NCBI GenBank assembly: GCA_016213105.1
Contig: JACRBN010000002.1
Span: forward strand, 112,042 to 176,041
Source: Chloroflexota bacterium
GTDB lineage: Bacteria > Chloroflexota > Anaerolineae > Anaerolineales > Villigracilaceae
Reading direction: 5' to 3'
DNA: 64,000 bases
The notes under the pieces are model-generated. The model was not told where the DNA came from and ran no database searches. It saw nothing but the letters and a program-made list of their open reading frames with translations. How positions within the stretch are numbered: the first letter of the stretch is position 1; the number at the start of each line of letters is the position of its first letter. Shown piece by piece: positions 60,001 through 64,000 of this stretch. The translations under genes and the position numbers were made by a program.

Positions 60001-60966
60001 ATGCCCAACAATATTTTCTTTCTTTACGGCAACGATGAATTCGCCATCGCGCGGCGCGTGCGGGAGTTCGAATCCGAATTCCCCGACCCCACCACCGCGG
60101 GGATGAACACCGCGCGCCTCGAAGCGCGCAGCGTCAGCGAGAACGACCTGAACAACGCGGTCAATGCCATGCCGTTCCTCGCGCCGCGCAGGCTGGTCAT
60201 CCTGGCCAACCCCTCAGCCAAATATTCCAAACCCAACGAACGCAAAAAATTCGAAGAGTTCCTCTCCGCCGCGCCCGGGAGCGTGCGGCTGGTGCTGTAC
60301 GAATCCGTGGAGCCGCGGGATGCGGAGCGTCACTGGCTGGTGAAGTGGGCCGCCAAGGGCGGAGCCAAGGCGCAGGGTTTCATGCTGCCGCGCCAGAAGG
60401 ATATGCCCGGCTGGATCATCAACGAGGCCAAAAATCAAAGCGGCGTGATCGAACCCCCCGCGGCCGCCAGGCTGGCTGAGATGATCGGCACGGATACGCG
60501 CCAGGCGGGCATGGAGATTGCCAAACTGCTGGCCTACGTCAACTGGGAGCGGCCCGTCAAATTGGCGGACGTCGAGACGGTCAGCATCGTCACCGCCGAG
60601 CCCGACATCTTCTCGATGGTGGATGCGCTGGCCGAGGGCAAGGCGGGCGCGGCGCAAAAGCTGCTGCATCGCCTGCTCGAAAATGAGGAAGCCTTCGCCC
60701 TGTGGGGCATGGTCATCCGCCAGTTCCGCCTGCTGCTGCAAGCCCGCGAAGTGATCGACGCGCGCGGCATGATCCCCGATGTGCAGGAGGCGCTGGGTGT
60801 GCATCCGTTTGTGGCCGAGAAGGTGTACGCGCAGGCCAAACGCTTCCCGATGGCCACGCTCGAATTAATCTACCACCGCCTGCTCGCCATGGACGAGGCG
60901 GCCAAAAACGGCCAGGTCACCCTGGACCTGGCGCTCGACATGTTCGTGGGGGAATTGGGAAAGTAG
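60001..60966 (+). CDS. holA: DNA polymerase III subunit delta
   Basis: 321 residues. The N-terminal NIFFLYGNDEFAIARRVREF and the segment MPFLAPRRLVILANP match the clamp-loader delta subunit, which opens the beta sliding clamp. Middle and C-terminal helical domains follow (IGTDTRQAGMEIAKLLAYVN and VIRQFRLLLQAREVIDARG). Delta proteins lack a working P-loop, as here. Length is typical. No ribosome-binding site is clear. Confidence 0.9.
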   Translation: MPNNIFFLYGNDEFAIARRVREFESEFPDPTTAGMNTARLEARSVSENDLNNAVNAMPFLAPRRLVILANPSAKYSKPNERKKFEEFLSAAPGSVRLVLYESVEPRDAERHWLVKWAAKGGAKAQGFMLPRQKDMPGWIINEAKNQSGVIEPPAAARLAEMIGTDTRQAGMEIAKLLAYVNWERPVKLADVETVSIVTAEPDIFSMVDALAEGKAGAAQKLLHRLLENEEAFALWGMVIRQFRLLLQAREVIDARGMIPDVQEALGVHPFVAEKVYAQAKRFPMATLELIYHRLLAMDEAAKNGQVTLDLALDMFVGELGK

Positions 60967-61186
60967 TCGGACCCTCGAACGAAGGTTGGATCACGCCCGG
61001 GGGATGGAAGGCGCGGTCGATTTACCCCGTCATGAAATCGTATCCCTTGAGAACGGGATACCATACCAGCGACCAAAACGAAGATCTTGAGCCTATTCTT
61101 CACTCTGTTCCCTGGGAGCCTGGCGGCGCTGGGGCGGATGGGACCTCTGCCGCAGGGACATTTTGTGTCCAGGCCGCTTGAAAAAG

Positions 61187-61222
61187 AAGGGACCCTGAAA
61201 GTTTGAACTTTCAGGGTCCCTT
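61187..61222 (-). terminator. Intrinsic terminator of the lipoprotein gene
   Basis: AAGGGACCCTGAAAGTT and AACTTTCAGGGTCCCTT form a 17-bp perfect stem around two bases, with TTCTTTTTC following on the minus strand. Confidence 0.88.
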
Positions 61223-61244
61223 TGTTCAGCAGGAAGGCAGGTGA

Positions 61245-61709
61245 TTACTGGTTGAGGCGGTTGATCTCGGCGTTGATCTGGGGCAACAGTTCATTGACCC
61301 GATCCATGTATGGGCCGCCGTCATTCATGAGTTGGATGTCTCCGGCGTCGATGGCCGCTTTGTAGGCATCCGCGGCCAGGATCGCCTGGGACGCCATTTC
61401 CTGGATCAGGGCGTTGAGCTGCATGTATTCCTCTTCGGGTTCGGGAAGGTTCGTGAGCGCCTCGGCCGTTCCCTTCCAGTTGGAGAGTGCGGCGCTGGTT
61501 TCACTTTGCCAGGCGGCGTCTTCGAACATCGCATTATCTGCGATCAGGATGGACATTTGCGTGTCGATCTTGTCCACCGAGGTGTTGAACTCATCGACGA
61601 TCGGGCCGAGCGTGTCGACGTAGGTGCTGCTGCAACCGCTGAGGGTCAGCAAAAGCAGACAGGCGAGGAAGAAGGAGACGATGGTCTTCGTGCGGGCTGG
61701 GGTGAACAT
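61245..61709 (-). CDS. Hypothetical helical lipoprotein
   Basis: 154 residues. A signal peptide ends in the lipobox TLSGCS, so the protein is lipidated near residue 26. The mature part is helical and acidic (IVDEFNTSVDKIDTQMSILI, EEEYMQLNALIQEMASQAIL). No family is recognised. It is followed by a strong terminator and appears monocistronic. It would sit at the outer face of the membrane. Confidence 0.7.
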   Translation of the reverse strand: MFTPARTKTIVSFFLACLLLLTLSGCSSTYVDTLGPIVDEFNTSVDKIDTQMSILIADNAMFEDAAWQSETSAALSNWKGTAEALTNLPEPEEEYMQLNALIQEMASQAILAADAYKAAIDAGDIQLMNDGGPYMDRVNELLPQINAEINRLNQ

Positions 61710-62214
61710 GGGTTACTCCGTTCTTGGTGGGGATGCGGATTCCGTTCATAGTCACGCTTTGCGCGTGATCATCACAAATGAGGTGAACCATGCTCCGTTC
61801 ATAGCCAGATCATGTTCCACAGGGAGCAGGCGCCTTATCGGGCAGGCACCCAGTCGTTTGCTTCATATAATGTCGGGGTATTTGGAGGGTATGTAAGGCG
61901 CGCTGCTCGAAAATCCACCAATAAACAATGAAATTATTACACGTGCCCTGCTTTTTGGCAACTACCAATAGATGACTCAGCGTCGCGATGGAGTTTATTC
62001 TGCGGGCGTGGACTCTGCTTGAGAGCAGGAAAAACTCGAAGCCACGCTGCGCAAAATGTTCGCCGTAGGCGCCGTCTTTTCAATCAATTTCCTCTCCAAC
62101 CCTTGACACTGCGATTTATCGGTGGGCGGCTTTTATGATTTAAAACCTATGCTGATTACAGTACCGACAAAACAATAAGATGGCAAGTGTATATAACTGC
62201 TAAGTTGATTTTTT
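61710..62214. other. Intergenic region at the edge of the foreign DNA
   Basis: About 505 bases. TTCATAG and a CACGC...GCGTG hairpin are visible near 61744-61770, but no gene, RNA or complete repeat is recognised. The composition shifts from GC-rich to AT-rich across the region, marking the border of the foreign segment. Confidence 0.5.
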
Positions 62215-62745
62215 CTATCTAATTTTTCTTTGAAACCATGGAATGAAAATTGATACTGTTTTTCGATATTCTTCATATTGATTTCCAAAATCATTCAACA
62301 ATCTCTTTTCTTCCATTTTCACAACAACGGTCAACATAAAAGTAAAAACCGCACCGACTAACACAACAGAGGTTATTGAATTTATAAATAGTGCAAAAGC
62401 AAGATACATCAATAATGTTCCAAATAACATAGGATTTCTTGAGTATTTATATGGTCCTGATACAACGAGTTTCTTTGTTTTTGGACTTATTTCAATATTT
62501 CCTATTTCTACGGGACCACCCTGTCCAATAGTGTTTTGAACAATCACTGACCAAATTCCATACATTAATCCTGCCGCAAACAATATTATGATAATAACCC
62601 ATCTTATAGTCGTATTCTGGATAATTTCTAATCTATACACATTGTCAAGTAACGAAGTAATTGTATAAATAATTGAAGGTGCTAATACAATAACGAGCAA
62701 TCCACCTACAATATATCCTATTATCATCCTTTTATCTTCATTCAC
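62215..62745 (-). CDS. Isoprenylcysteine/phospholipid methyltransferase-like membrane protein
   Basis: 176 residues with four or five membrane helices. The C-terminal part GPYKYSRNPMLFGTLLMYLA and MEEKRLLNDFGNQYEEYRKT is the conserved AdoMet-binding region of ICMT/PEMT-type methyltransferases. Starts at GTG 62745 after AAAGGAGG. Strongly AT-rich compared with the core genome, so probably acquired. It lies just past an attC-like site on the same strand, as a cassette gene would. The methyl acceptor is unknown. Confidence 0.78.
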   Translation of the reverse strand: MNEDKRMIIGYIVGGLLVIVLAPSIIYTITSLLDNVYRLEIIQNTTIRWVIIIILFAAGLMYGIWSVIVQNTIGQGGPVEIGNIEISPKTKKLVVSGPYKYSRNPMLFGTLLMYLAFALFINSITSVVLVGAVFTFMLTVVVKMEEKRLLNDFGNQYEEYRKTVSIFIPWFQRKIR

Positions 62746-62841
62746 GGCAACCTCCTTTCAAGCTGTTGTAATATCTTATTATTTAATACAGCCTACCAGT
62801 ACGACGGGCTACTGAACTGAAAAACCCTGAATGATGCTGCC

Positions 62842-62972
62842 GCCCAACGGTCTGGGTTCCCGCGCTGGGGCGGGGGACGGCGAAGCCGTCCAGCCAGAAA
62901 AATGATAAGGCGTAGAAAACTGCTTGAGATTTGCGCAGACTCCCCAGCGTCAGGTGCACGCTTTGTTAGCCC
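62842..62972 (-). other. attC-like recombination site of an integron cassette
   Basis: Read on the minus strand, GGGCTAAC (62972-62965) and GTTGGGC (62848-62842) bound a 131-base segment that can fold on itself: CGCTGGGG pairs with CCCCAGCG, and GGACGGC/GCCGTCC forms an inner hairpin. GTTGGGC fits the GTTRRRY core exactly; the other core differs by one base from RYYYAAC. Size and fold agree with long attC sites. It follows the stop of the 62999 gene. Confidence 0.6.
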
Positions 62973-62998
62973 GTATAAGTAAGGAGGATGATCTCGTC

Positions 62999-63769
62999 TC
63001 AATTATTTAGCACGCGAGCATCAGATTCTTCCCATAATGTCTCGAATTGTTCTAAGAAAAATTTAAACCAAGCACTATCATTTTTTGATGTTAAATCAAA
63101 TAAAGGACGTATAAATGTTGAGGTACGAAAAGCTGCTAAACGTACAAACATACGCCCCGACGGGAGTTGAGGGTCAAACGCCTCGATGTTATACGGCGTT
63201 AAATAATCTATGACCCTGCACTCAACTTTCCCATTAATCATCTTTTTTGCTAGTTGTTCTATATCAGAAAGGCTTTTTACAATTGAAGAATTAACTTCAT
63301 CTATTGATCGGTCTCCACGAAATGCTGCAATGGAAGCTGCATGTCCTGATGGCTTCATCAATAAGAATTTTAGCTCTAGTTCATTTGGGGGATTATTAGA
63401 CAGTTCTTCCCTAATAAGTGGAATAAGAGCTGTAAAGCTAGACCCTAAGAAGTAGACCTTTCGAGAATTTCTAATAAGTTGCAACACCTTTGATGTGTCG
63501 TGTTCCTTCCGAAAGAATTTATCTGCTAGCTGTCCAGTCCCTGTAAGTTTGGATAGATTATTTTGAATCTCATCGTTTTCGCGACGGTTTGCCAAAAGGC
63601 TAAGAGAGACTAAAGCTAAAGTTGCTAATACTGTAGAAGATACAACAGTTTGATCAGCAATTTGAGCGGCACCAAGAATAGAGACGACTATAGCAATTAT
63701 GATTGCTAGATATATATCCAGATTTTGCTTTTGTCGTATGTCTTGCAATATGCCTTTTAGAAACTTCAT
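62999..63769 (-). CDS. Hypothetical two-helix membrane protein in a cassette-like unit
   Basis: 256 residues. Two N-terminal helices (IYLAIIIAIVVSILGAAQIA and STVLATLALVSLSLLA) are followed by a cytosolic domain: RKVYFLGSSFTALIPLIREE, ELELKFLLMKPSGHAAS, then AFRTSTFIRPLFDL. The pattern of a strand plus LLMKPS recalls phospholipase-D-like folds, but no HKD motif is present. Very AT-rich and flanked by GTTAGCCC on the 5' side and an attC-like site on the 3' side. Possibly a stress or defence effector; this is a guess. Confidence 0.6.
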   Translation of the reverse strand: MKFLKGILQDIRQKQNLDIYLAIIIAIVVSILGAAQIADQTVVSSTVLATLALVSLSLLANRRENDEIQNNLSKLTGTGQLADKFFRKEHDTSKVLQLIRNSRKVYFLGSSFTALIPLIREELSNNPPNELELKFLLMKPSGHAASIAAFRGDRSIDEVNSSIVKSLSDIEQLAKKMINGKVECRVIDYLTPYNIEAFDPQLPSGRMFVRLAAFRTSTFIRPLFDLTSKNDSAWFKFFLEQFETLWEESDARVLNN

Positions 63770-63805
63770 TGTAGCCTCTTCTTTGAAATTTTAGTCGCAA
63801 GTTGC

Positions 63806-63813
63806 GGGCTAAC
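63806..63813 (-). other. Attachment-core remnant next to an insertion sequence
   Basis: GTTAGCCC on the minus strand, the same octamer as the core at 62965-62972, lies directly before the putative insertion-sequence end at 63814. It would be the upstream cassette boundary. Confidence 0.5.
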
Positions 63814-64000
63814 GAGACTGTCGAAAAACTGAAATTTTGAAGGTCGCCCCCCGGTCAGGCGCTCGGATTTTCACCGCGGACAGGGGCAGAATGGGGAGAC
63901 AGGCTCAAAATAGGCTTATGACAGCGCCCCGAACACGTGGATCTTGCCGATATTGTGTACCAGAGCGAACAAACCCCATTGTACATCCACTTTGCGTTTG
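63814..64000 (-). mobile_element. End of an insertion sequence (IS1182/IS5-like)
   Basis: The segment starts with GAGACTGTCGAAAAACTG, resembling IS terminal repeats, and contains the end of a transposase gene on the minus strand. The other end is outside the window. Family assignment is tentative. Confidence 0.55.
63916..64000 (-). CDS. Transposase C-terminus (partial)
   Basis: Codons from the window edge encode KRKVDVQWGLFALVHNIGKI followed by HVFGALS and TAA. The VDVQWGLFALVHNI segment is typical of the C-terminus of DDE transposases of IS1182/IS5-like elements. The rest lies beyond the window. Confidence 0.6.
   Translation of the reverse strand, partial: KRKVDVQWGLFALVHNIGKIHVFGALS

Noticed and set aside
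61032..61181. A 49-codon frame after holA
   Set aside because: It has no ribosome-binding site or recognisable features, and a second frame over the same bases looks equally protein-like. Not enough support for a gene.
1..64000. tRNA, rRNA and riboswitch genes
   Set aside because: Reading both strands I found no cloverleaf with a TTCRA loop, no rRNA stretches and no recognisable riboswitch core. A covariance search would be needed to exclude short RNAs.

Overview
The window reads as a chromosomal segment of a Chloroflexota bacterium, most likely class Anaerolineae. This rests on GC-rich, densely packed genes and on family content typical of that group: a MalT-type LuxR regulator, the VTC/DUF4956/carbohydrate-binding lipoprotein cluster, an archaeal-type isopentenyl phosphate kinase, a GH3 enzyme with a membrane tail, and Crp and CpXC proteins. 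Many genes also have a TATAAT box only 6-9 bases before the start codon. No rRNA, tRNA or CRISPR array was seen. Assignment below phylum is inference.

Layout. 1-1694: ABC exporter (permease cut by the window edge, plus ATPase). 1878-4580: large LuxR/MalT-type regulator, divergent from a five-gene operon (4755-8441: NTF2-like, GNAT, APH-like kinase, NTF2-like, VanZ-like). 8586-12270: cell-surface cluster of VTC enzyme, DUF4956 membrane protein, a 36-residue membrane peptide and a beta-helix lipoprotein with a premature stop. 12577-19774: AAA ATPase, glycerophosphodiesterase, GH3 enzyme, Ser/Thr kinase, FHA-winged-helix regulator and flavin-type split-barrel protein. 19799-21110: DNA methyltransferase with a nonsense codon at position 8, plus a PD-(D/E)XK partner. 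21190-28069: CpXC protein, oligoendopeptidase F, sensor kinase, GT39-like membrane glycosyltransferase.

28070-31879 is an AT-richer accessory patch of tandemly copied small genes mixed with broken tails of the glycosyltransferase and of RHS proteins. 31880-51553 returns to core functions: formate-THF ligase, isopentenyl phosphate kinase, PsuG, a tandem pair of SPFH-like membrane proteins, ClpC, two coiled-coil paralogues, MazG, HIT, LLM oxidoreductase, M42 peptidase, Mrr nuclease, thioesterase, Crp and a metallo-hydrolase.

51710-53158 is the most unusual locus: a Cas4-like Fe-S nuclease whose conserved motifs are divided between two small membrane-anchored proteins, with a HEAT-like protein encoded between them and no CRISPR genes nearby. 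53265-60966 carries NAD kinase, a zinc-ribbon membrane protein, RecN, an OmpR-type regulator, a PucC-type transporter with a MerR-like regulator, a DUF6391-like protein and the DNA polymerase III delta subunit. 61245-64000 ends in a lipoprotein, then AT-rich foreign genes, one in an integron-cassette-like unit with an attC-like site, and the end of an insertion sequence.

Several palindromic repeat families are scattered through the intergenic spaces. One of them carries outward-facing -10 boxes and supplies the apparent promoter of two genes.
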